Shown one piece after another: positions 1 through 7,973 of a stretch of DNA of 64,000 nt; the stretch's first letter is position 1, and every line of letters begins with the position of its first letter. Source of the stretch: RHKX01 sp963745755 (GTDB taxonomy: Bacteria > Actinomycetota > Thermoleophilia > Solirubrobacterales > 70-9); the NCBI GenBank assembly GCA_963745755.1, contig CAVUYP010000001.1, positions 2,108,001-2,172,000 of the forward strand, given 5' to 3'. The position numbers were made by a program, and so were the translations under genes. A model generated the notes under the pieces. That model searched no databases. It saw only the letters and a list, made by a program, of their open reading frames with translations, and was not told the origin of the DNA.

Positions 1-66
1 GAAGGGCAGTCGGAAGTGCTGTTGCCCGGAGCGGCGGTCGTGTCCCGGCGGAAGTGGAGTATGGAG

Positions 67-819
67 ATGAACATCCGCAGATCGATTAGCGCCACCCTTG
101 CGGCCTCGTTCGCTGCACTCGCGATCTCGGCATGTGGAGGAGACGAGGAGTCCAGCAGCACGCAAAGTCTCCCGCAGGGAAGCGAGTCGGTGAGCCTGGA
201 CCCGGCCGACTTCACCACCGAGATCGACAACCCCTACTGGCCGATGACGCCGGGCAGCCGGTGGACATACCGGGAGACCGATAGCGAGGGAGCTGAGCTG
301 AGGGTCGAGGTAACCGCCACATCCCGGACGAAGAAGATCGCCAATGGGGTAGAAGCCAGGGTCGTCCACGACATCGTCACCGAGCGCGGTCAACCGGTCG
401 AGGACACCTACGACTGGTACGCCCAGGACTCCGACGGCAACGTCTGGTACATGGGCGAGGACACCAAGGAGTTCAAGAACGGCAAGGTCGCCTCGACCGC
501 CGGGTCGTGGGAGGCTGGGGTCGATGGAGCGCAGCCTGGGATCGCGTTTCCCGCCGATCCACAGGCGGGCCTGGCCTATAGGCAGGAGTACTACGCCGGC
601 GAGGCCGAGGACAACGGCGAGATCGTCAGCGACGACGAGCAGGCCGAGGTGCCGGCTGGCCACTACTCCCCAGTCGTGATGACCCGCGATACGACGCCGG
701 TGGAACCGAAGGTCCTCGAGTTCAAGTTCTACGCGAAAGGCATCGGCCCGGTGCTGGAGATCACCGCATCCGGGGGATCTGATCGCGACGAGCTGGTGAG
801 CTTCCAACCCGGCAAGTGA
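67..819 (+). CDS. Predicted secreted lipoprotein, unknown function
   Basis: The start is chosen at the second of two near-adjacent ATGs (61 and 67) because GGAG at 56-59 gives normal spacing to 67. The 250-residue product opens with a basic n-region (RR), a hydrophobic stretch and a lipobox ending I-S-A-C at Cys23, followed by an acidic/Ser linker, so export and lipidation at the outer face of the membrane are expected. The mature part is acidic, with many Trp/Tyr residues (motifs YWPM, GSRWTYRE, YDWYAQD) and no cysteine pair or catalytic motif that I recognise. It resembles a family of actinobacterial lipoproteins without assigned function. It stands alone, convergent with the acetyltransferase downstream. 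A short GC hairpin at 820-834 may end transcription. Confidence 0.75.
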   Translation: MNIRRSISATLAASFAALAISACGGDEESSSTQSLPQGSESVSLDPADFTTEIDNPYWPMTPGSRWTYRETDSEGAELRVEVTATSRTKKIANGVEARVVHDIVTERGQPVEDTYDWYAQDSDGNVWYMGEDTKEFKNGKVASTAGSWEAGVDGAQPGIAFPADPQAGLAYRQEYYAGEAEDNGEIVSDDEQAEVPAGHYSPVVMTRDTTPVEPKVLEFKFYAKGIGPVLEITASGGSDRDELVSFQPGK

Positions 820-898
820 CCGCCCTGGGGGCGGCTCGAGATGGGGTCGTCAACTTCGAGTAGGTCCCGATGGGGCGGCGGCGCGTTCTCGGCGCTCT

Positions 899-1438
899 TC
901 AAGGCTGATCGCCTGTTCGTGGCAGGATTCGCCCCAGGCAGCGGACCTGGGACGGCACTATGCCCCAGCGTTCATAGAAGCGAAGAGCATCCGCGTTGCC
1001 TGAGACGACGGCGAGCCCGATGAACTCGATGCCCGCAGTCGTGAGACGCTGCTCGACGCCTTCCATCAGCAGCGAGCCGACACCCCAGCGGCGCAACTCC
1101 GGCTCGACGGAGAGTGCCTCGAGCTCGCCCATTCGCTCGTCGGTCTCGAAGCTCAGATCGCCTTCGCAGACACGGAAGAAGGCGAAGCCGACGGGGGAGC
1201 CATCGCGCTCGGCAATCAGCAGCCGGCCCTCCCCGGCTCGCATCCAGTCCTCGAACTCACCCCGGCGACGCTGCCAGGAATCCTCCGAGGGTCGGAACGG
1301 TGCGACGTTGCGAGCTTCGCCCACGACCTCGGCGTGGTAGTCGTGCATGTCTCTCCACAGCAACTCGATGTCATCCAGCCGTTCTTTTCCAGCTTCGATG
1401 ATCTCGACCTCGGGCGGACCTGTTGGCTTGGCGGTCAC
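899..1438 (-). CDS. GNAT family N-acetyltransferase
   Basis: Acetyl-CoA-dependent N-acetyltransferase of 179 residues; substrate unknown. The GNAT core is visible: a beta-strand leading into the pyrophosphate-binding loop (LSVEPELRRWGVGSLLMEG, roughly residues 108-126, with the RRWGVG version of the Q/RxxGxG/A motif), then the C-terminal motif NADALRFYERWGI around 147-159. The GTG start at 1438 is supported by TAGACT lying 6 nt upstream on the same strand, the arrangement seen before many genes here. It is a single-gene unit, convergent with the lipoprotein gene on its left. A short open frame on the opposite strand at 841-1023 overlaps its end and is not credited. Confidence 0.85.
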   Translation of the reverse strand: MTAKPTGPPEVEIIEAGKERLDDIELLWRDMHDYHAEVVGEARNVAPFRPSEDSWQRRRGEFEDWMRAGEGRLLIAERDGSPVGFAFFRVCEGDLSFETDERMGELEALSVEPELRRWGVGSLLMEGVEQRLTTAGIEFIGLAVVSGNADALRFYERWGIVPSQVRCLGRILPRTGDQP

Positions 1439-1444
1439 GTCGCG

Positions 1445-1450
1445 AGTCTA
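1445..1450 (-). promoter_or_regulatory. Putative -10 hexamer TAGACT, leaderless promoter of the GNAT gene
   Basis: TAGACT on the minus strand ends 6 nt before the GTG start at 1438, so transcription would begin at or next to the start codon. This is inferred from a pattern repeated through the window; no -35 element is obvious. Confidence 0.45.
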
Positions 1451-1480
1451 GAGCCGGATCCCCGTGGCGTTGTCGCAGCC

Positions 1481-2524
1481 TTAGAGCCCCTGCAGGCTCC
1501 GGCGCCGCAGGCGCGGGTCATCGATCGCCGGCGGGATCCAGCCGTCGTCGGTCGGGTTGAGGGTGATGCCCGGCGGGACGATCTCGTCGATCCGGTCGAG
1601 GACGTCGGGCGTAAGGCGGATCTCGGCGGCGGGGAGCTGGCTCTCGAGCTGCTCCATCGTCCGCGGGCCGATGATCGGGGCGGTGACCGCGGGATGCTCG
1701 AGCAGGAAGGCGAGCGACATTTCGATCAGTGAGATCCCGGCTTCCTCGGCGAGCTCGGCGAGGGCATCGACCGCGTCGAGCTTCGCCCGGTTGGCGGGGA
1801 TCGACATGTCGTAGCGGTCGGGGACCATGCACCGAGCGCCGGGACTCGGGTATGTCCTGGCCCTTGCGGTAGCGGCCGGTCAGCCAGCCGCCCGCGAGCG
1901 GGCTCCAGGGGAGCACGCCGATCCGGTGGCGCTCGCAGGTCGGCAGCAGGTCCTTCTCGATCGCGCGGACGAGGATCGAGTAGGGGGGCTGCTCGGTGAC
2001 GAACCTCTGCCGGCCGCGCTTCTCGGCGACCCACTGCGCCTCGACGACGGCCGAGGGCGGGAAGGTCGAGGAGCCGATGTAGCGGACCTTGCCGGCGGTG
2101 ACGAGGTCGGTGAGCGCCGCCGAGCGTCTCGTCGATATCGGTCTCGAGCTCGGGCCTGTGGATCTGGTAGAGGTCGATCCAGTCGGTGCCGAGTCGGCGC
2201 AGCGAGTTGTCGACCTCGGCGGTGATCCAGCGGCGCGAGTTGCCGAACTGGTTCGGATCGTCGCCCATCTTGCCGTGGACCTTGGTTGCGAGGAAGACGT
2301 TCGTCGCGGCGGCCGTCGGCGAGCGCCTTGCCGACGATCTCCTCCGACTCACCCCGCGAGTAGACGTCGGCGGTGTCGATGAAGTTGATCCCGGCGTCGA
2401 GGGCGGCGTGGATGATCCGGATCGACTCGTCGTGATCGGGCTCCCCCCAGGCCCCGAACATCATCGCTCCGAGGCACAGTGGGCTGACCTGGACACCGGT
2501 GGAAGCGAGCTGTCTCGTCTGCAT
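1481..2524 (-). CDS. Aldo/keto reductase (interrupted by frameshifts)
   Basis: NADPH-dependent oxidoreductase of the aldo/keto reductase superfamily, about 345 residues once repaired. Reading from ATG 2524, the N-terminus shows the family signature (LCLGAMMFG, then GINFIDTADVYSRGESE with catalytic Asp and Tyr). A second frame carries FLATKVHGKMGDDP (catalytic Lys) and WIDLYQIHRPE (catalytic His). A third carries LPWSPLAGGWLTGRY, and a fourth the C-terminus with APIIGPRTMEQLE. At least three single-base shifts, near 2315, 2118 and 1850, break it. Because every catalytic residue and the nucleotide-binding C-terminus survive, sequence error is more likely than decay. TACCAT sits 6 nt before the start, facing the divergent MFS gene. 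Substrate cannot be told. Confidence 0.75.
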
Positions 2525-2530
2525 CGTTCG

Positions 2531-2536
2531 ATGGTA
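2531..2536 (-). promoter_or_regulatory. Putative -10 hexamer TACCAT, leaderless promoter of the aldo/keto reductase
   Basis: TACCAT on the minus strand lies 6 nt before the ATG at 2524. It forms one half of a divergent promoter region with the MFS gene. Confidence 0.4.
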
Positions 2537-2603
2537 GGTGAGCGGTGATCTGGGCCCAGCTCGAAGTAGGCCAGGCGAAGTCCACGGCGGCGGTGAGGGC
2601 GCA

Positions 2604-2609
2604 TAGACT
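2604..2609 (+). promoter_or_regulatory. Putative -10 hexamer TAGACT, leaderless promoter of the MFS gene
   Basis: TAGACT ends 6 nt before the ATG at 2616. The same extended string GCATAGACTC recurs before dcd at 37041-37050. Confidence 0.45.
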
Positions 2610-2615
2610 CGCCGC

Positions 2616-3809
2616 ATGGCCGCAGGCAGCGAGGTTGAGGCCGAGGGCCCGCACCTGGCCCGCCGTGACGCCGTCGCGATCGCCCTGCTCAGCATGGGCT
2701 GTTCGTGGGGGGCGGGGAACGTCGGGCCGGTCGTGCCGGAGCTGGCCGACGACTTCGATCTGTCGCTGGGCAGCGTCGGGCTGCTGTCGGGGACGGTGTT
2801 CTTCATCGGCGTGCTGGCGGGGCTGGCGGTCGCGCCGAAGCTGGCCGAGCGGACGAGCGTCGTCGGCGGGTTGCGGGTCGCCTGCCTGGCGGCCGGATTC
2901 GGCAGCCTGCTGTTCGCGGCCAGCCCCGACTTCGCGGTGCTGGCGGCCGGCCGGTTCGTGGCCGGGATCGCGCTCGGCGTCGGCGGCGGGCTCGGCCCGG
3001 TATTCGGGCGCGCGGTCGGCGGCGTCAAGGCGGTCGGACTGTTCGGCGGCGCCTTCCAGTTCGGGATCGGCGGCGGCCTGGCGATCGGCAGCATCGTCGC
3101 CGACGTCGGAGTCGACTGGCGGATCAGCTTCCTGTTCTCCGCCGCGGTCGGCTTCTCGGCCCTGCTCGTCCTCCGCGAGGCGAACGTCGCCTTCGAGCTC
3201 AAGGGCGGCGGCTTCGCCCGCGCCGCATCGCGCAGCCTCCCCGTCTACCGGCTGGCGCTGCTGTTCGTCGCGATGTTCGCGGCGCCGATGACCCTCGGCG
3301 CCTGGCTCGTCCACTACCTGTCCGTGCAGGGGGACATGCGGCTCGCCGTCGCCGGCGGGCTGGCGTTCGTGCTGTTCGGCGCCTCGGCGATCCTGCGGCT
3401 GACCGGCGCCACCCTCGCCGCGAGGGGATTCCCGAGCCGGCTCCTGGCCGGCCTCGCGCCGCTGCTTGCGACCGCCGGGATCATCGCGATCGCGATCGAC
3501 CGCTCGTTCGTGGTCGCGGCGCCGGCGGTGATCCTGATGGCGGCCGGCTTCGCGCTCCCCTACGCGGTGATGATGGTCGCCGCCCAGCGCCTCTACCCGA
3601 AGGAGCCGGCCGACCCGGTGGCGCTGATGACGGCGGCCGGCTCGGCGGTGCCGATCGCGCTGATCCCGGTCGTCGGCGTCGCCCTCGCCGAGGGATGGGG
3701 GGAGGAGGCGCTGGCCGGGATCGCCGTCTTCGTCGCCATCGCCGGCTTCCTCAACGGGAAGCTGCCGAAGCGGGCGATCCCCGGCGGCGAGGTGGCCGAG
3801 GTCCCCTAG
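2616..3809 (+). CDS. MFS transporter
   Basis: Major facilitator superfamily permease of 397 residues with about 12 predicted membrane segments in the usual 6+6 arrangement. After a short charged N-terminus (about 20 residues) the first segment begins near Val24. The loop between segments 2 and 3 carries an A-motif-like stretch (AGLAVAPKLAERTSVVGGLR) and segment 4 the Arg of RFVAGIALGVGGG. No motif identifies the substrate. The family contains both importers and drug or metabolite exporters, so the direction is also open. The gene is intact, divergent from the aldo/keto reductase, and convergent with the haem-binding protein gene with only 8 nt between them. Confidence 0.85.
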   Translation: MAAGSEVEAEGPHLARRDAVAIALLSMGCSWGAGNVGPVVPELADDFDLSLGSVGLLSGTVFFIGVLAGLAVAPKLAERTSVVGGLRVACLAAGFGSLLFAASPDFAVLAAGRFVAGIALGVGGGLGPVFGRAVGGVKAVGLFGGAFQFGIGGGLAIGSIVADVGVDWRISFLFSAAVGFSALLVLREANVAFELKGGGFARAASRSLPVYRLALLFVAMFAAPMTLGAWLVHYLSVQGDMRLAVAGGLAFVLFGASAILRLTGATLAARGFPSRLLAGLAPLLATAGIIAIAIDRSFVVAAPAVILMAAGFALPYAVMMVAAQRLYPKEPADPVALMTAAGSAVPIALIPVVGVALAEGWGEEALAGIAVFVAIAGFLNGKLPKRAIPGGEVAEVP

Positions 3810-3817
3810 CGTCGCGC

Positions 3818-4285
3818 TCAGGGCCCGGGCGGGTCCTGAGCGTAGGTGTTCAGCATGCCGGCGGCGAGGTCCTGCTTCTCGCTGTCGGAGAGGCGGGCGC
3901 TCGAGTGCATCAGCTTGTACTGCAGCGGCGGCATCTCGCCGTTGCGGATGATCTCGGCGACGTTGCCGGCGTCGGGCTGGGGGTGGTCCCACTCGGAGAC
4001 GTTGAGGATGCCGCGGCCCTCGTCGACGTCCTTCTGGACGAGCCAGGAGGAGGGGGCGACGTAGCTGTCCCAGGGCCATTTGGTGAGGTTCGAGTGGCAG
4101 GCGCCGCAGGCGTCGCTGAAGAGCTGCTCGGTGCGGGGACTGTCGAACTGGGCGGCCCGGGTGACCGGCGGGTTGTCGTGGCCGTGCCCGTAGGGGACGA
4201 GCTGGATCAGCAGGAAGCCGGCGATCAGGACGAGCAGGCCGATGCGGATCCTCGAGCCGGTGGCCCAACTCCGCAGCCGCCTCAT
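3818..4285 (-). CDS. Membrane-anchored haem-binding domain protein (Haem_bd-like)
   Basis: A 155-residue protein with one N-terminal signal-anchor (about residues 15-32) and an extracytoplasmic c-type haem domain. CGACHS supplies a CxxCH haem attachment site near residue 55. It is followed by the W-P-W-D-SYVAPSSWLV and LNVSEW stretches and by GEMPPLQYKLMHSSARLS, the pattern of the Haem_bd (PF14376) family, in which the Met of the MPP motif is a likely sixth haem ligand. Its position, last in the minus-strand run led by a sensor kinase/regulator pair that faces the ApbE/ferredoxin operon, suggests it belongs to the same redox system. About 130 nt separate it from the preceding reading frame. 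Family assignment is good; its electron partner is inferred. Confidence 0.8.
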   Translation of the reverse strand: MRRLRSWATGSRIRIGLLVLIAGFLLIQLVPYGHGHDNPPVTRAAQFDSPRTEQLFSDACGACHSNLTKWPWDSYVAPSSWLVQKDVDEGRGILNVSEWDHPQPDAGNVAEIIRNGEMPPLQYKLMHSSARLSDSEKQDLAAGMLNTYAQDPPGP

Positions 4286-4418
4286 CCTGGTCGCCTTGCG
4301 GGGAGGGGTGCCATCGCGGCGAGATTCGCAGGCGGGGAGGACGGCAGCCTCAGTAGTGAGCGCCGATCGGGCTCCGGGCTCGGCTCGCGTTCGCGGATCG
4401 GCTCAGTCGTCATCGCCG

Positions 4419-4776
4419 TCACCGCCGCTGCCTGCCGCTGGAGTCGTCGGTGGTCGTGGTCGGCGCGCGGCACCGTCGTCGTCGGCACGGTCGTCGTCGG
4501 GGGCGGCGCCGTCGTCGTGGTCGTCGGCGTCGTCGTGGTCGTCGAGGAATCGTCGTGACCGCCGCCGCGCTTGCCCCGGTCCTTGCCGCTCTTGCCACGG
4601 TCCTCGGGCTTCGCCGACTTCGGCGCCAGCGCCTCGCCGGCGCGAACCGGCTCCGAGGAGAGCCCGATCTGCTGGCTGGTCAGCGCCGCCGCGGCGACTC
4701 CGACCGCGACCGCGGCGACGAGCCCGGCCAGCGCCAGCAGGCTCCAGCGCAGGAAGGTGGCGGTGCGCGGGCTCAC
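4419..4776 (-). CDS. Small membrane-anchored Thr/Pro-rich protein (C-terminus uncertain)
   Basis: The GTG start at 4776 overlaps the kinase stop as GTGA, so the gene is translationally coupled to it. The N-terminus is a single hydrophobic segment (about residues 9-32) followed by LTSQQIGLSSEPVRAGEALAP, then a Lys/Arg/Asp-rich linker and a Thr/Pro tract. The direct frame runs on to 4282 with an unnatural basic tail, whereas a one-base shift near 4460 continues the Thr tract and ends cleanly at 4419. I chose the latter. The topology predicts a short inside end, one helix and a disordered outside tail, the same design as the proteins at 7040 and 7488 across the divergent promoter. Function unknown; a partner of the sensor kinase is possible. 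Confidence 0.55.
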
Positions 4777-6186
4777 GAGCGGACCTCCGCCCGGGCCCTG
4801 GTGCCGCCCCGGCCCGGCCGGCGACCGGCAGGGTCAGCCGCGCCTCGGCGCCACCGCCGACGCGGTTCGACAGCGCCACGCCGCCGCCCCACTGGCCGGC
4901 GAGCTCGGCGGCGATCGGCAGGCCGAGGCCGGTGCCCTCGACGCCCTGGCGGCCGGCGCGGCCGCGGTAGAAGCGCTCGAGAACCAGCTCCTCCTCGCCG
5001 GGCGCCAGCCCGGGACCGCGATCGCGAACGGCGATCGCGCCGGCGCCGTCGAGGATCTCGACCTCGCCGCCGGCGGGGGAGTAGACGATCGCGTTCTCGA
5101 TCAGCGAGTCGAGCGCCCGGTCGAGGTCGGCGCGCGCGCAGCTGACCGTGCTGCTCGCCGGCGCCGCGGCGGACGATCGCGATCCGCTTCGCCTCGGCGG
5201 CGCGCTGCCAGCGCGCGGCGGCGCGGTCCGCCGCCTCCCCGAGCTCGATCCGCTCGGCCGGCAGCTCATGCTCGCCGGCGCGGCTGAGGACGAGCAGCTC
5301 CTCGACGATCGCCGCCAGCCGGTCGACCTCGTGGAGGGCGGCGCGGGCCGCCTCGCGCTCCTCCGCCGAGCCGGCGAGGTGCTCGACCTCCTCGAGCTGC
5401 AGGCGCAGCCCGGTCAGCGGCGTCCGCAGCTGGTGGGAGGAGTCGGCGACGAACTCGCGCTGGCTGTCGAGCATCCGCCCGACCCGGCCGGTCATCGCGT
5501 TGAAGCTCTGTGCCAGCGACCGCTGCTCGCTGGTGCCCTCGACCGGCGCCCGCGGCGTCGAGGTCGCCGGCGGCGACCTCGTCGGCGGCGTCGGCGAGCC
5601 TGCGGATCGGCCGGGCGATCCGCTGCGCGATCAGCGCCCCGGCGACGACCCCGAGCGCCAGCACCGCGAGGCCGAGCAGGACGATCCCGATCACCGAGCG
5701 GCGGACGGCGTCGTTGACGGCGGCGACGCTCTGGGTGATCCGGACCGCCCCGACGACGGCGCCGCGATGGAGGATCGGCACCGCGGTGGCGAGGATGTCG
5801 GTCTGCAGGGTGTCGCTGTGGCGGGTCTCCTGGTAGGTGCTGCCGGTGAGCGCGGCGGCGATCTCGGGCCGGGTCGAGAAGTCGCCGCCGATCTCGCCGC
5901 CGCCGGTGCTGTCGGCGATCAGCCGGCCGGCGCGGTTGACGACGACGACGCGGCCGCGGACCGAGGCGGCCGATGTCTCGACGAGCCGGTCGAGCGTCTG
6001 CCGGTCGGCCCGGCCGAGCAGCTCCGGGGCGCTGGCGGCGAGCAGGTCGGCCTGGCTGGTCGCCTGGCCGCGGACCTCGGCGTCGACGCGGTCGCGGAGG
6101 CTGATCGCCAGCGGCAGCCCGAAGGCGACGACGGCGAGCAGCAGCACGTAGGCGACCGCGAGCAGCAGCGTCCGGCGGGTCGTCAT
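4773..6186 (-). CDS. Sensor histidine kinase (interrupted by frameshifts)
   Basis: Membrane histidine kinase of about 470 residues. From ATG 6186: a first membrane segment (about 7-29), an extracytoplasmic sensor region of about 120 residues, a second segment (about 165-187), then a HAMP domain (QRIARPIRRLADAADEVAAGDL). A shift near 5560 leads to the dimerisation box FVADSSHQLRTPLTGL with the phospho-acceptor His. A shift near 5155 leads to the ATPase domain with N-box ENAIVYSP, G1 DRGPGLAPG and G2 EGTGLGLPIA. A third shift near 4815 is needed to reach the stop at 4773. ATGA overlaps the regulator stop and GTGA overlaps the next start. All catalytic boxes are present, so the breaks look like sequence errors. 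It probably controls the adjacent redox genes. Confidence 0.8.
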
Positions 6187-6893
6187 CGCTCGGCGAAGCG
6201 GAAGCCGACCCCGCGCACGGTCTCGATGTGGCGCGGCTCGGCGGGATCGTCGCCGAGCTTGCGGCGCAGGGCGCCGATGTGGACGTCGAGCGTCTTCGTC
6301 GAGCCGAACCAGTTGACGTCCCAGACCCGCGCCATCAGGTCCTCGCGGGTGACGACCTTGCCGGCGTTGCGGGCGAGCTCGGCGAGCAGGTCGAACTCCT
6401 TGCGGGTCAGCTCGAGCTCGGTGCCGTCGAGGGTCGCGATCCGGCCGGCGACGTCGACGCCGACGTCGCCGACGCTGAACGACGGCTCGAACCGGGCCTC
6501 GCCGGCGCCGCGGCTGCGGCGCAGGACGGCGCGGATCCGCGAGACGACCTCGGCGCCGCTGAACGGCTTGACGACGTAGTCGTCGGCGCCCATCTCGAGG
6601 CCGACGACGCGGTCGAGCTCGCTGCCGCGGGCGGTCAGCATCACGATCGGCACGTCGGAGTCGCGGCGCAGCGCCCGGCAGACGTCGCGGCCGTCGCCGT
6701 CGGGGAGGGTCAGGTCGAGGAGGACGAGGTCGGGCTCGACCCGCTCGGCCAGCTCCAGCGCCTCGGCGGCGGTGGCGGCGACGACCGCCTCGTAGCCCTC
6801 GCGCTCGAGCACCCGTGCGAACGGCGACGAGATCGCCTCCTCGTCCTCGACGAAGAGGATCACGCCGTTGCCGGCTGCCTGGGGAGCGGTCAT
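6183..6893 (-). CDS. OmpR/PhoB-family response regulator
   Basis: Two-component regulator of about 236 residues. The receiver domain shows acidic ILFVEDEEA, phospho-acceptor Asp in LVLLDLTLPDGDG, Thr/Ser switch IVMLTARG and Lys of DDYVVKPF. The C-terminal winged helix has ELELTRKEFDLLAELARNAG and the recognition region TKTLDVHIGALRRKLGDD, ending VRGVGFRF. The ATG at 6893 (MTAPQ) is preferred over an in-frame start 11 codons upstream because TACAGT lies 7 nt before it. It overlaps the kinase start by ATGA. It faces the ApbE operon across about 145 nt that contain a tandem GTTTCC repeat, a reasonable target for this regulator class. Confidence 0.92.
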   Translation of the reverse strand: MTAPQAAGNGVILFVEDEEAISSPFARVLEREGYEAVVAATAAEALELAERVEPDLVLLDLTLPDGDGRDVCRALRRDSDVPIVMLTARGSELDRVVGLEMGADDYVVKPFSGAEVVSRIRAVLRRSRGAGEARFEPSFSVGDVGVDVAGRIATLDGTELELTRKEFDLLAELARNAGKVVTREDLMARVWDVNWFGSTKTLDVHIGALRRKLGDDPAEPRHIETVRGVGFRFAER

Positions 6894-6900
6894 GGCAGCC

Positions 6901-6906
6901 ACTGTA
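6901..6906 (-). promoter_or_regulatory. Putative -10 hexamer TACAGT, leaderless promoter of the regulator/kinase operon
   Basis: TACAGT on the minus strand lies 7 nt before the ATG at 6893, matching the leaderless arrangement found elsewhere in the window. Confidence 0.4.
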
Positions 6907-6966
6907 GTCCCGGCCCTGGGCCGCATCCAGAGCCGCCGGAAAGCTTGTCCAAGTCTTTACCCGGAC

Positions 6967-6982
6967 GTTTCCGGCGGTTTCC
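6967..6982 (+). promoter_or_regulatory. Tandem GTTTCC repeats, candidate response-regulator site
   Basis: GTTTCC occurs at 6967-6972 and again at 6977-6982, ten bases apart, about one helical turn. It lies in the divergent region between the regulator operon and the ApbE operon. OmpR-family proteins bind head-to-tail repeats spaced 10-11 bp. Assignment is inference from spacing and position. Confidence 0.35.
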
Positions 6983-7039
6983 CGCCCGCCCGGAAGACTC
7001 GGCGGCGATCACTTCCAGCCATCGAAGGAGAGAAAGATC

Positions 7040-7495
7040 GTGGCCAACGTAAGAATGAGAATCGCAGCCGGGGCGACGGTCCTCGGACTTGGCGGCCTGG
7101 CGGGTTACGCGCTCGGCTCCAACGACGGACCGCCGTCCTCGACCGCGAGCCCGACCGCCGACAAGGTCAAGCCGAAGGTCAAGACCGAGGTCGTCCACCG
7201 GACCAAGCACGTCCGGGCGAAGGGCGGCTCCGGGAGCTCCGGCAGCTCGTCCTCCGGCTCGGCGCCGGCATCGTCGAGCGCCCCGAGCTACTCGGCGGCG
7301 CCGACGACGACGTCGGCCCCGGCGCCGGCGCCGGCACCCGCGCCGGCGGTGACGCCGGTCAGCAACACGAGCTCCTCGGCCCCCTCCACCCACACCAGCG
7401 GTGGCGGCAACTCGGGCTCCGGCAGCTCCTACAACGACGACGGCGGCTCCGACGACCACGGCTCGGAGCACGAGAGCGAGGGTGGCGATGACTGA
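7040..7495 (+). CDS. Membrane-anchored Ser/Ala/Pro-rich protein, first gene of the ApbE operon
   Basis: A GTG start at 7040 is preceded by AAGGAGAG at 7025-7032. The 151-residue protein has one short N-terminal hydrophobic helix (about 6-26), a basic segment containing V-K-T-E-V-V-H, then about 90 residues of low-complexity Ser/Ala/Pro/Gly ending in an acidic, His-containing tail. No fold is expected beyond the anchor. The V-K-T-x-V-V-H segment is repeated in the next gene, which suggests the two are related or interact. It overlaps the next start by 8 nt. No FMN-binding domain or CxxCH motif is present. I do not recognise a characterised family; a surface-exposed spacer or electron-carrier scaffold is speculation based only on the operon. 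Confidence 0.7.
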   Translation: MANVRMRIAAGATVLGLGGLAGYALGSNDGPPSSTASPTADKVKPKVKTEVVHRTKHVRAKGGSGSSGSSSSGSAPASSSAPSYSAAPTTTSAPAPAPAPAPAVTPVSNTSSSAPSTHTSGGGNSGSGSSYNDDGGSDDHGSEHESEGGDD

Positions 7496-7973
7496 GCCCC
7501 GCCCGGACCGCACGGCGAGCACCGAGGTCGTGCAGGCGCGTCCAGCGCCTGCCGGCCCCGGGCGCGCCGCGCCGGGCGCCGCCGCGGCGGCGACGGCGCG
7601 GAAGAAGCCCGGCATCGTGCCGACGATCTTCGTCGCGCTCGCGAGCTTCGCCGTCCTCTTCGAGTTCCTCGCCTTCCAGCTCAGCAGCGGCAACGATCCG
7701 GCGCTCGGCAACAGCGTGCTCGCGTCGGGCGGCGGCAAGGCGGCCCGGGTCGACCGTCCGGTGATCCATCGCCGGATCGTCAAGACCAAGGTCGTCCACC
7801 TGCCGCCGAAGCCGACCGCGAGCAGCTCGGCCGTGCCGGTCGCGAGCGGCTCGACGTCGACCAGCGCCCCGGCGCCGACGTCGTCGAGCAGCACCAGCGC
7901 TCCGGCCCCCGCACCCGCCGCCCCGGCTCCCGCGCCGGCTCCGGCTCCCGCCCCGGTCACGGCGAGCTCATGA
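7488..7973 (+). CDS. Membrane-anchored Ser/Ala/Pro-rich protein, second gene of the ApbE operon
   Basis: Start taken at ATG 7488 (MTEPRPD), 8 nt inside the previous gene, rather than the in-frame ATG at 7401 that would overlap it by about 95 nt. The product has 161 residues: a disordered N-terminus of about 35, one strong membrane helix (about 36-60, rich in Phe/Leu/Ala), then R-V-D-R-P-V-I-H-R-R-I-V-K-T-K-V-V-H-L followed by a tail of Ser/Thr and repeated Ala-Pro. The basic His-containing segment right after the helix matches V-K-T-E-V-V-H in the preceding protein. It overlaps apbE as ATGA at 7970-7973. Function unknown; orientation suggests the tail lies outside. Confidence 0.7.
   Translation: MTEPRPDRTASTEVVQARPAPAGPGRAAPGAAAAATARKKPGIVPTIFVALASFAVLFEFLAFQLSSGNDPALGNSVLASGGGKAARVDRPVIHRRIVKTKVVHLPPKPTASSSAVPVASGSTSTSAPAPTSSSSTSAPAPAPAAPAPAPAPAPAPVTASS

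Noticed and set aside
841..1023. 60-codon plus-strand frame after the first lipoprotein
   Set aside because: Overlaps the end of the GNAT gene on the other strand, lacks a ribosome site, and has no recognisable features.
2349..4268. A 639-codon minus-strand frame antisense to the MFS gene
   Set aside because: Composition is Arg/Pro/Gly/Asp shadow of a GC-rich coding strand; no domain. The MFS gene on the other strand is clear.
7401..7487. Upstream in-frame ATG for the second tailed membrane protein
   Set aside because: It would overlap the preceding gene by about 95 nt and add a Thr/Ala/Arg-rich stretch that is the shadow of that gene.
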